12,050 nucleotides of DNA from an uncultured Rhodospirillales bacterium. Lineage in GTDB: Bacteria > Pseudomonadota > Alphaproteobacteria > Acetobacterales > Acetobacteraceae. A program made the position numbers and the translations under genes. The stretch spans positions 1-12,050 of the forward strand of contig CAIZGT010000072.1 of assembly GCA_903932545.1 (NCBI GenBank), in the 5' to 3' direction. The notes below the pieces were generated by a model, which saw only the letters and a list, made by a program, of their open reading frames with translations, was not told the origin of the DNA and searched no databases. Positions 1-6,314 of the stretch are shown here, one piece after another; positions within the stretch are counted from its first letter, which is position 1, and the number at the start of each line of letters is the position of its first letter.

Positions 1-162
1 ATGCGCTTCGGCATCGGCATGAACACCGACCACACGCTTGAGGAGGTAGGCCAGCAATTCAACGTCACCCGCGAGCGTATTCGTCAGATTGAGGCGAAGG
101 CGCTGCGCAAGCTCAAACATCCGAGCCGCAGCCGCAAGCTGCGCAGCTTCCTCGACGACTAA
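1..162 (+). CDS. rpoD: RNA polymerase primary sigma factor RpoD, C-terminal fragment
   Basis: This is the last 53 codons of the primary sigma factor, running off the left edge of the window in frame 1 and ending in TAA. The fragment is sigma-70 region 4.2, the helix-turn-helix that contacts the -35 element: it reads HTLEEVGQQFNVTRERIRQI followed by EAKALRKLKHP and ends SRKLRSFLDD. The TLEEVG, VTRERIRQIE and KLKHPSRS stretches are hallmarks of RpoD rather than of alternative sigma factors. The ATG at position 1 is an internal methionine, not the true start. The GNAT gene follows on the same strand 37 bp after the stop, so readthrough from rpoD is possible. Confidence 0.97.
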   Translation: MRFGIGMNTDHTLEEVGQQFNVTRERIRQIEAKALRKLKHPSRSRKLRSFLDD

Positions 163-199
163 GCCGATGAATCGGCTAGACTTCGAAACTGAAGATTCC

Positions 200-748
200 A
201 TGCGTGTGGACGTAACCGTCACGTTCCTGCGCATGGATCGCGCGCCGACCGATCCGGCTCCCGCCTTGCCCGAAGGGGTCATCGTCCGCCGCCTGCCGGT
301 GTGTTCGGTGGCGCTGTATCGCAAGCTCTACAACAATGTTGGTGGCCCTTGGCTCTGGTGGCTCAGACGAATGATGTCTGATCGCGATCTTGCGGTGCAT
401 CTGGCGCGGCATTCGGTCACGATCTATCTCGCCGAACGGGACGACAAAATTGTCGGCTTCTACGAACTCGACTCCGGCCATTGGCCCGCTGTCAATCTGA
501 GCTATTTCGGCCTGCTGCCGCATGTGATCGGCCAAGGCATCGGCCGCGCGTTCCTGCGCCATGCGGTCGATACCGGGTTTGGCATGGGCGCGCGGGTGAT
601 GACGGTCAACACCTGCACTGCCGACCACCCGCAGGCGCTGCCGAATTATCGGCGCGCTGGGTTCCGCGAAGTCCGCAAAGTCGATGAGGCGTGGGACATC
701 CCCAACAGCCTTGGATTGGTGCCGCCCCCGCATCTGCAGGTTTTATAA
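200..748 (+). CDS. GNAT-family N-acetyltransferase
   Basis: A 182-aa acetyltransferase of the GCN5-related fold, which uses acetyl-CoA to acetylate a small molecule or protein amine; the substrate cannot be told. The acetyl-CoA binding core is visible as YFGLLPHVIGQGIGRAFL (about residues 116-133), matching the Q/RxxGxG/A loop, followed by a VNTCTADHPQALPNYRRAGF segment typical of the C-terminal half (the HPxALPxYRRxGF pattern). WLWW near residue 50 recurs in a cytoplasmic alphaproteobacterial subgroup. The start at 200 (MRVDVTV) was chosen because family members begin with this VDVTVT strand. An ATG at 167 is an alternative, and a start at 89 would run through the end of rpoD. No strong ribosome binding site is seen for either. 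It converges with the next gene with no bases between the two stop codons. Confidence 0.88.
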   Translation: MRVDVTVTFLRMDRAPTDPAPALPEGVIVRRLPVCSVALYRKLYNNVGGPWLWWLRRMMSDRDLAVHLARHSVTIYLAERDDKIVGFYELDSGHWPAVNLSYFGLLPHVIGQGIGRAFLRHAVDTGFGMGARVMTVNTCTADHPQALPNYRRAGFREVRKVDEAWDIPNSLGLVPPPHLQVL

Positions 749-1366
749 TCACGCCACTTCCTGCCTGAGCTTTTGTCGCATCGCTGCGGCAAAACTCGCA
801 TAATCCTGGCATTGCAGTGCAAACGCGCCGAACCCGCCGATCACCTCACGCTGATAACTCTCCAGCAAATCCGGCTCCTCATGCAGCACGCAGAGCCCGT
901 TGATCACCACGCCCGCATTCACCAGGCGATCTCGGATTGGCGTCGGGTCTGGACCTTCATTGCTGCGACCATCGCCCGCGATATCAATCACCTGCCGCTC
1001 TGAATGCGCCGGGGCTTCAAACAGCATCGTCTCACAATAGAGCAGCGCCGCGCCGATAGCGGTGCTGCCAGCCGTCACGATACGCGGCACGTTCTCGACC
1101 TGATCGGCGAAACCGGCGAGATCATTTGGCGAGGCGATCCGAGTCCAATCCACCAACGTCTCCTGCGCGCCAGGGCCGGACCACAGCACCAGCATCACCA
1201 ACGCGGCACCGTGAACGCTGCCGAGCAATCCAGCTTGAACCGTCTCGTCACGCAACGCGGCGGCGGTGCCGGAGGCAATGAGGCCGAAACTCTCATAGGT
1301 CACGCTGGCCGAGCCGTCGAAAGCCAGGATCAAAACGAGGTCAACAGGTTGCGTCACATCAGCCAT
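749..1366 (-). CDS. DUF1194 family protein (von Willebrand factor A-like)
   Basis: A 205-aa protein of the DUF1194 family, which has a von Willebrand type A fold; no enzymatic role is established. A MIDAS-like metal site is visible: DGSAS (residues 17-21, DxSxS), GSTAIG around 100-105 supplying the threonine, and DIAGDGRSN near 128-136. Family members commonly carry a secretion signal, but here the protein starts at MADVTQPVDL and goes straight into the first beta strand, so it looks cytoplasmic. The ATG at 1366 was chosen because the frame upstream, open to 1948, does not resemble the family and overlaps the divergent lipoprotein gene. No clear ribosome binding site precedes the start, but a TATTAT box lies 5 bases upstream of the ATG, so leaderless translation is possible. 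Confidence 0.85.
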   Translation of the reverse strand: MADVTQPVDLVLILAFDGSASVTYESFGLIASGTAAALRDETVQAGLLGSVHGAALVMLVLWSGPGAQETLVDWTRIASPNDLAGFADQVENVPRIVTAGSTAIGAALLYCETMLFEAPAHSERQVIDIAGDGRSNEGPDPTPIRDRLVNAGVVINGLCVLHEEPDLLESYQREVIGGFGAFALQCQDYASFAAAMRQKLRQEVA

Positions 1367-1465
1367 GCCACATAATAGCCTGTTTGCAGTGCCACCGTCG
1401 AACGATCTACAAGTCAGCGCCCAATCATATGGGGCCATTCGTGACACGCGCCCTGAGGCCCAATT

Positions 1466-2191
1466 ATGTATTTTAAATTCCGCACCGCTCTTGCCTTGGC
1501 GACACCCATCTTCGCGCTCGCCGCTTGCTCGCCCGATCTGTCGCCCAACACCTACAATTCCGCGGCCGTGCAGCAGGCGAACAAAACCGACCAAGGCGTT
1601 GTCGTTGGCGTGCGACAGGTCGATGTGAAGGTTTCGGGCCAAACCGGGGCAGTGGCCGGGGCTGCGGCGGGCGGCGTGATCGGCGGCAGCATGCCGGGTT
1701 CGGCCACGGGGCAGGCGCTCGGTACGGTCGGAGGCGGCCTGCTCGGCGGACTGCTCGGCTCGTCGGTCGAGCAGGCAGCGGGCGATACCAAAGCGTGGGA
1801 ATATATCGTGCGTAAGAAGTCCGGCGAGTTGGTCAGCGTGACCCAAACCGGCGAAATTCCGCTCGTGGTGGGTCAGAAAGTGCTGGTGATTGCAGGCGCT
1901 CAGGCGCGGATAGTGCCGGATTACACCGTTGATGTGCCCGATGATCATCCGGTGAAAAAACCGGCTGATGCGGCCACGCCCGCCCTAACCGCGCCAGCGG
2001 CACCGCCCATCGATCTCGACGCCAAATCCGCGGCGGCTGTTGTACCGGCCCCCGTCGTTATCGTGCCGAGTTCGTCAAACCCGGCTGTTAATGCAGCCGA
2101 GAAGCTGTTCACGCCGCCCGCCGCGGCGCCGTCCACTGAGACTGATCCGGTCATTCCAGTGGCGGTGCCTGCCGCCAAACCCAAAGAATAA
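1466..2191 (+). CDS. SlyB-like glycine-zipper outer-membrane lipoprotein
   Basis: A 241-aa lipoprotein. The signal peptide (MYFKFRTALALATP and on) ends in the lipobox LAAC, with the lipidated cysteine at residue 21. Residues about 58-104 form a glycine-zipper 2TM segment rich in GxxxG spacings (GAVAG, GGVIGG, GGGLLGGLLGSS). They are followed by a SlyB/Pcp-type beta segment (WEYIVRKKSGELVSVTQ, then VVGQKVLV and RIVPDY). Relatives are outer-membrane lipoproteins tied to envelope integrity. The C-terminal 80 residues are an Ala/Pro/Val-rich low-complexity tail, longer than in typical SlyB proteins and perhaps a periplasmic linker. TGAGG at 1454-1458, 7 bases before the ATG, supports the start. 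It is divergent from the DUF1194 gene and its stop is 2 bp from that of the converging gene. Confidence 0.88.
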   Translation: MYFKFRTALALATPIFALAACSPDLSPNTYNSAAVQQANKTDQGVVVGVRQVDVKVSGQTGAVAGAAAGGVIGGSMPGSATGQALGTVGGGLLGGLLGSSVEQAAGDTKAWEYIVRKKSGELVSVTQTGEIPLVVGQKVLVIAGAQARIVPDYTVDVPDDHPVKKPADAATPALTAPAAPPIDLDAKSAAAVVPAPVVIVPSSSNPAVNAAEKLFTPPAAAPSTETDPVIPVAVPAAKPKE

Positions 2192-2193
2192 CC

Positions 2194-2976
2194 CTACGCC
2201 TCGATCGGACAGCGCCGACGTCTGCGGGACCGCACGGCGTAGCTGCCCAATTGTCGGTCAGCGATCTGGTTCGGAAGTGTCACAGTCTGGCGATAGGCTT
2301 CCCATTCTTCGGGGCCGAAATCGTCCATCCCATCCGTCACCCCTGCTGCGTCCATGATCGCATCGGTGTAGAGCAGGCGCGGCAGCGGTTGCACCTGCAA
2401 CAGCGGCAGTTCGCCTGAAAGGCGGACTGGCACATGGCTGCGGGTGAGGCGCAGATTGGTGAACAGCGGGCCGAACCATCGGTCGGTCTCAACAATGCCT
2501 TCATACGACACCACGCCGCCTGGCATCGGCATATTTGCAACCGAGCGGATCAACAGGCTCCATTCCGGGGCGGTCTGCGCAATCAGGCCTGTCCAGATCT
2601 GCACATGGCCAGGCTCAGGCATGCGGGTCAGAAACGGCGGTGCACTGCCAACGATACCGGCTGGGGCTGCGGCATCAAATCGCGCCTCGAAGCCCGGGAA
2701 CGGCTCCAACTCCACCAGCCGCCATTCCGGTTGGTCGGCGTGTGACCAGAAAATATCATCACCATCCCACAGCAGGCTCAGGCTCATGGGCGGAAAGATA
2801 TAATAGCCAAACCCCGCCGCCATCGCCGCCGCATCGCAGAATCTCGCGGCTCGGGTCGGCATTGTGCCGCCTGCTGCGCGGTCGGCCCGCTGTGGCGGTC
2901 GTGCGGTGTCAATCAGGCGATGGAAACGTACAACTTGTGTGCCATCTTCAGGCAAGGCGAGGGGGGCGATATGCAT
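2194..2976 (-). CDS. DUF6065-like protein of unknown function
   Basis: A 260-aa protein if read from the ATG at 2976; a GTG at 3009 would add 11 residues but has no ribosome binding site. No signal peptide or membrane segment is seen. The arrangement resembles what I recall of the DUF6065 family: an N-terminal FGYYIFPPMSLSLLWDG strand, then a central WSLLIRSVANMPMPGGVVSYEGIVETD stretch (family pattern: sLxVRgpaN-P-dG--plEGIVETD), a tryptophan-phenylalanine LTR strand and a PLLQVQPLPRLL segment. This is recall, not a search result. The family has no known function. The C-terminus is Arg-rich (SRRRRRC). It lies downstream of a 46-codon ORF on the same strand, with a hairpin between, and ends 2 bp from the stop of the converging lipoprotein gene. 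A partnership with the small ORF and the divergent SARP-like regulator is an inference. Confidence 0.62.
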   Translation of the reverse strand: MHIAPLALPEDGTQVVRFHRLIDTARPPQRADRAAGGTMPTRAARFCDAAAMAAGFGYYIFPPMSLSLLWDGDDIFWSHADQPEWRLVELEPFPGFEARFDAAAPAGIVGSAPPFLTRMPEPGHVQIWTGLIAQTAPEWSLLIRSVANMPMPGGVVSYEGIVETDRWFGPLFTNLRLTRSHVPVRLSGELPLLQVQPLPRLLYTDAIMDAAGVTDGMDDFGPEEWEAYRQTVTLPNQIADRQLGSYAVRSRRRRRCPIEA

Positions 2977-3018
2977 GTGCGAACCAAGCTCCGGGAGGTT
3001 TCGGGCCACAGGCGAAAC

Positions 3019-3043
3019 AGCCGGCCCCCTGAAGGGACCGGCT
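3019..3043 (-). terminator. GC-rich hairpin between the 46-aa ORF and the DUF6065-like gene
   Basis: A 6-bp perfect stem AGCCGG/CCGGCT (3019-3024 with 3038-3043) is extended by three C-G pairs inside one mismatch (3025 against 3037), with a 5-base loop CTGAA. On the minus strand it sits 16 bases after the small ORF's stop. The bases that follow (TGTTTCG) are only weakly T-rich, so this is more likely a partial terminator or an mRNA-stabilising 3' structure than a strong terminator. The effect would be more small-ORF message than DUF6065-like message. Confidence 0.5.
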
Positions 3044-3058
3044 GCAATCGTCGGAAGA

Positions 3059-3199
3059 TCAGCCAGCCTTCGGCGCTGCTGATTTGACCACGCGCGTCAG
3101 CGCCGTGCGCGGCAGGCGGTAGGAGGTACCGCCGACATGGATGTCAGCCTTCTTTGCGGTTGCGGCGGTAATTTTCACAGTCGAGTTAACATTGGACAT
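3059..3199 (-). CDS. Small 46-aa basic protein or peptide, unrecognised
   Basis: A short ORF on the minus strand, ATG at 3199 to TGA at 3059-3061, encoding 46 residues: it begins MSNVNSTVKITAATAKK, has a central HVGGTSYRLPRTAL stretch and ends KSAAPKAG. It is basic (about eight Lys/Arg against one Asp), has no cysteines, no signal peptide and no membrane segment. AAGGG lies about 9 bases before the ATG and could be a ribosome binding site. I do not recognise the family. It is the first gene of a leftward unit: next comes a hairpin, then the DUF6065-like gene; divergent from it is the SARP-like regulator. It could be a peptide precursor, a small DNA- or protein-binding factor, or a chance ORF. 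Support for its being real is the GC-biased third position, the plausible start, and the hairpin just after the stop. Confidence 0.5.
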   Translation of the reverse strand: MSNVNSTVKITAATAKKADIHVGGTSYRLPRTALTRVVKSAAPKAG

Positions 3200-3243
3200 G
3201 AGGAATGGCCCTTTTTTGACGGATGAGAAATTTTAACGGTGAT

Positions 3244-3260
3244 GTCACGAAATCTGTGAC
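3244..3260. promoter_or_regulatory. Inverted repeat GTCAC-N7-GTGAC, possible operator
   Basis: Perfect 5-bp arms (3244-3248 and 3256-3260) separated by seven bases, in the divergent region between the small ORF and the SARP-like regulator gene. It is spaced like a binding site for a dimeric regulator, but a 5-bp arm can occur by chance, and nothing else identifies the regulator. It may act on the small ORF. Confidence 0.3.
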
Positions 3261-3313
3261 GAGCGATTACCGCAACGCCGTGAAAAACCCGGCAGACTGC
3301 GGTTCGCTGATGA

Positions 3314-3344
3314 CGCTGGATCGTATCCATCCAGCGACCTGGAT
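3314..3344. repeat. Overlapping inverted and direct repeats of CTGGAT
   Basis: CGCTGGAT (3314-3321) is followed after 7 bases by its exact inverse ATCCAGCG (3329-3336). ATCCAG (3329-3334) is also the exact inverse of a second CTGGAT (3339-3344), after a 4-base loop. Thus CTGGAT occurs twice as a direct repeat 23 bases apart with an inverted copy between, and two hairpins compete for the same middle arm. The site lies 42-72 bases before the SARP-like regulator's ATG. It could be an operator (SARP-type factors bind direct repeats) or a switching RNA leader. Seen directly; the function is inferred. Confidence 0.5.
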
Positions 3345-3373
3345 AAAATTCCTTTTGGCCTGGCTGGAGTCAA
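3343..3373 (-). promoter_or_regulatory. Weak candidate promoter for the 46-aa ORF
   Basis: On the minus strand TTGACT (complement of 3368-3373) is followed, after 19 bases, by TTTTAT (complement of 3343-3348). The -35 match is good but the spacing is longer than the usual 17, so this is only a candidate. If right, the message would carry the CTGGAT hairpins and a leader of roughly 140 bases before the small ORF. Confidence 0.25.
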
Positions 3374-3385
3374 GAAATTGTTCCT

Positions 3386-5482
3386 ATGAAATCTCGTTTG
3401 CCGTTTGAATTCGCCGCGCTTTCCGGCCAGCCAGTCTGGCGCACCGCCAAATCGGCCTCTGGCCATGCCCAAACGCAGGTCGTACGCAGAGAGCCGGGCG
3501 GAACGCGGCAAGTTCGCCTGCGTCTCATCGGGCAGATGTCAGCGCAATCCACCCAGGGTGAGGTGGAATTGCCGCGCGTGCGCAAAACCCGCGCCTTGCT
3601 GGCAATCATGGCGCTCGCTGATGGTAAGCCGGTCCTGCGCGAGCGTATCGCCGGTCTGCTATGGAGCACCCGTGAGCGTGAGCAGGCTCGCGCTTCGCTC
3701 CGCCAATGCGTGCATGAACTTCAGGAATTCTGCCAAACCAACGGCCTTGCACGCTTGCGAACCGGTCGACAGCACCTCGTACTCGATCTCGATAAAGTCT
3801 GGAGCGATGTGGTGGCGATCAACACTGCCACTTCAGGCCAAGGGGATTTGCTCGATCTGGTGCAAGGTGAATTGCTGGAAGAATTGGCGGGCCTTGATGA
3901 GGCGTTCGACGCTTGGATTACCAGCGAGGCGCGCCGCTTGCGTGAGGCCGCTGTGAGCTTGGCCGGCATGGTGTTGGATCGTCAAAGTGAGCCGGAAGCG
4001 GTGATCGCCGCGGCCCGGCGGCTGGTCAGTTTCGCACCTACCAACGAAACCGGCTGGCAGCGCCTGATCCAGGCACATCTGGCGTGCGGCGAACGGGCCG
4101 CGGCGATGGAGGCGCTGGATCGCTGCACGCGCGCCTTGGCCAATTCCGGCAACCGATCGCCATCCGCCGAAACGCATGCTCTGCTGGACAATTCTGTGCA
4201 GGCAGCACCCCGCGTTTCAATGCAGTCGAGTTCCGCAGCAACCGTGCATGTCAGCCCGCCACGGCGGCACTCGGCAGGTGTGTGTTTGGGCGTGTCGGTG
4301 TTTCGCACATCCGACCCCGCCGATGCCGACACGGTTGGCGTGGAGTTGGCAGAAGAAATCGCCACCGCCATGTCGCGCGTGCGCTGGCTTAACCTCATCG
4401 CCCCCAGGAGCATGACCGGCGTTAGCCACGACGCCGGCGATCAGTCTGAGCGATGGCGGGCGCTGGAGGTCGATTTCCTGCTCGACGGTGCCATTCAGCG
4501 TCGCCGCAAGCCCGCCGGTGGCGACGAATTGCGCGTCACCGTCCGGCTGCTGGATATGCGCGCTGGCGGCGAGATGTTGTGGTCGCAGCGCTTCGAGCGT
4601 GCGGCAGACGATGTGCTGACCCTGCAAGACGACATCGCCGCCGCCACCGCCGCGCAAGCTGACCCGTATATCCTATTGCAGGAAAGCCGCCGCGCTGCGC
4701 AGCGTTCGGTTGAGCACGCCAGCGCATTGGATCTGATGTTGCGCGCGGTGCCTGCAATTTTTCGACTGGTCGAGCCGGACTACCGACAAGCCGGCGATTG
4801 GCTAGAGCGTGCAGCCGAAATGGCACCGGATAATGCCGCGATTCTAGGGTGGTATGCCTGTTGGCATCTGTTTTTAGTGGGCCAAAGCTTTGCCGAACAT
4901 CCCGCAGATGCCATGCGCCGCGCCGGCCAATTGGCACAACGGGCGGTCGCACTAGATCCGGGCTGTGCGCGCGCGTTGTCGATCGCCGCCCACGTTAACA
5001 GCTTTCTGCTGCACAAAGACATTGGTGAGACCGTGGCGTTGCATGAGCGAGCACTGGCGCTCAACCCCAATCTGCCATTCGCTTGGGCGGTCTCTTGCCT
5101 CACCCTAGCCTATGCCGGGCGGCACGACGAGGCAGTGCTGCATGGTGAGCGCGCGCGTGCTCTATCACCGTTTGATCCGCACAGCTTTTTTTTCGATTCC
5201 GCGTTGATCGTGCCCTGTTTGGCGCGACAGGAGTTTGAACGCGCCGTCACCTTGGGGCGGCGTTCCCTGGCACTCAATCCCTATATGATGGGCACAATGA
5301 AGGGCTTGCTGTCGGCGCTGGGCCATCTAGGGCGCTGGGATGAGGCGGTCGAATTGCGCACCAAGATGCAACGCCAAGTCCCTGGCTTCTGCTTGGCAGA
5401 TGCAATGGAGCGGTCTGCTTTGCGGCGGACGCAAGACCGCGCGATTTACGCCGAAGGCCTAAAACTGGCCGGGCTTACGTGA
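3386..5482 (+). CDS. SARP-like transcriptional regulator with BTAD, TolB-like and TPR domains
   Basis: A 698-aa multidomain regulator. Residues about 43-130 are an OmpR/SARP winged helix (VRLRLIGQM, then LPRVRKTRALLAIMAL, then LLWSTREREQARASLRQCVHEL). Residues about 138-270 are the bacterial transcriptional activation domain, a TPR-like helical repeat. Residues about 298-420 resemble the TolB-like/adenylate-cyclase-associated domain (GVSVFRTSD, ELAEEIATAMSRVRWL, FLLDGAIQ, VRLLDMRAGGEMLWSQRF). Residues about 450-670 are tetratricopeptide repeats (the ALDPGCARAL and ALNPNLPFAW patterns). The family activates nearby genes; large SARP-like proteins of this kind are also found in alphaproteobacteria. 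ATG 3386 is taken as the start because the winged helix begins near residue 43; the ribosome binding site is weak. It is divergent from the 46-aa ORF and DUF6065-like gene, its likely targets by inference, and converges on the ydcF-like gene with a 4-bp gap. Confidence 0.87.
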   Translation: MKSRLPFEFAALSGQPVWRTAKSASGHAQTQVVRREPGGTRQVRLRLIGQMSAQSTQGEVELPRVRKTRALLAIMALADGKPVLRERIAGLLWSTREREQARASLRQCVHELQEFCQTNGLARLRTGRQHLVLDLDKVWSDVVAINTATSGQGDLLDLVQGELLEELAGLDEAFDAWITSEARRLREAAVSLAGMVLDRQSEPEAVIAAARRLVSFAPTNETGWQRLIQAHLACGERAAAMEALDRCTRALANSGNRSPSAETHALLDNSVQAAPRVSMQSSSAATVHVSPPRRHSAGVCLGVSVFRTSDPADADTVGVELAEEIATAMSRVRWLNLIAPRSMTGVSHDAGDQSERWRALEVDFLLDGAIQRRRKPAGGDELRVTVRLLDMRAGGEMLWSQRFERAADDVLTLQDDIAAATAAQADPYILLQESRRAAQRSVEHASALDLMLRAVPAIFRLVEPDYRQAGDWLERAAEMAPDNAAILGWYACWHLFLVGQSFAEHPADAMRRAGQLAQRAVALDPGCARALSIAAHVNSFLLHKDIGETVALHERALALNPNLPFAWAVSCLTLAYAGRHDEAVLHGERARALSPFDPHSFFFDSALIVPCLARQEFERAVTLGRRSLALNPYMMGTMKGLLSALGHLGRWDEAVELRTKMQRQVPGFCLADAMERSALRRTQDRAIYAEGLKLAGLT

Positions 5483-5486
5483 AGCT

Positions 5487-6269
5487 TCAGCGCGGCGCGG
5501 GGAACAGCGCAGTGGAGTGGCCTTGCGCCCAATATGTCAGCAATCCAATCCATTCATGCGCCGCAGTATCAAGCAGAAGGAGTTTTTCAGCCAGGCTCCG
5601 CCGGGTGCGCAGGCCGGTGTTATGAAAGGATTTATATCCCACTGGGGCGGGCAGCACCTCCCAACCCGCCGCGCGAAACGCCCCGATTGCGCGCGGCAAA
5701 TGGCTGGCTGAGGTCACCAACAGCCATTTTTCTGTCGGCGTCGGTTTGATCATTGCCCGGGTGAAGATAACATTTTCCCAGGTGGTGCTTGAACGATCCT
5801 CGAACGTCAAACGTTCTGGTGCCACGCCCAACCCGATCAGCAAATCGCGCGCGACATCGGCTTCGGGGGCAGAATCGGGGCGCGAGGGCGGGGTGCCACC
5901 GGAGAACACCAGCCTCGCCTGCGGATAACGGCGCGCCAGTATCGCAAATTCGGTCATGCGATCCGCTGCCACGTTGAGTGCCGGCTGCCCGCGATCTTGC
6001 CAAATCCCGGTCTCCTGCGCACCGCCGAGCACGATAATGCCGTCCACAGCCGCGGGCAGCGTCGTGCTAGCAAATCGATCCTCCAGCGGTGCGAGTGACC
6101 ATTGATCAACCGGCAACAGCAGGATCAGTGTCAATGCTACCACGCTGACACTGACCATCGCGCGACCGGTCGGTAGCGCTTTTGTCCAGAGCAGCGGCAC
6201 GCCGAGCAGGGCAAGTACTGTGCAAACCGTTCCGGGACTGGTTATTGCGTTGATAAAAACGCTGATCAT
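5487..6269 (-). CDS. YdcF/SanA/ElyC-like DUF218 membrane protein
   Basis: A 260-aa protein with two N-terminal membrane segments (about residues 5-29 and 38-54), then a DUF218 domain in the periplasm (about 75-235). The motifs are VDGIIVLGGAQE, RLVFSGGTPPS, the acidic ERLTFEDRSSTTWENV, and LLVTSASHLPRAIGAF, which carry the conserved Gly, Ser, Glu, Asn and His positions of the family. ElyC and SanA members act in envelope integrity and peptidoglycan-precursor lipid carrier metabolism; YdcF binds S-adenosylmethionine. The exact role here cannot be told. ATG 6269 is preceded by TTAGG about 8 bases upstream. The DUF1223 gene ends 45 bp upstream on the same strand, so the two may be cotranscribed. 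The stop lies 4 bp from that of the SARP-like regulator, converging. Confidence 0.88.
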   Translation of the reverse strand: MISVFINAITSPGTVCTVLALLGVPLLWTKALPTGRAMVSVSVVALTLILLLPVDQWSLAPLEDRFASTTLPAAVDGIIVLGGAQETGIWQDRGQPALNVAADRMTEFAILARRYPQARLVFSGGTPPSRPDSAPEADVARDLLIGLGVAPERLTFEDRSSTTWENVIFTRAMIKPTPTEKWLLVTSASHLPRAIGAFRAAGWEVLPAPVGYKSFHNTGLRTRRSLAEKLLLLDTAAHEWIGLLTYWAQGHSTALFPAPR

Positions 6270-6314
6270 CCGCGTGGCCTAACAGTGTCAATGACGTCGC
6301 TGAGCAGGCCGCAC

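Noticed and set aside
1004..1375. 123-codon plus-strand ORF opposite the DUF1194 gene
   Set aside because: It is an antisense shadow; the minus-strand frame matches the DUF1194 family and this frame matches nothing.
1367..1948. N-terminal extension of the DUF1194 frame
   Set aside because: The 194 residues before MADVTQ look like random reading through the divergent lipoprotein gene and lack family features.
3223..3408. 61-codon ORF on the plus strand overlapping the regulator's start
   Set aside because: It spans the repeat-rich leader and overlaps the first codons of the SARP-like gene in another frame, with no ribosome binding site and no recognisable protein features.
4217..4657. 146-codon minus-strand ORF inside the SARP-like gene
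   Set aside because: A shadow of the high-GC coding frame; the plus strand encodes a recognisable TolB-like domain here.
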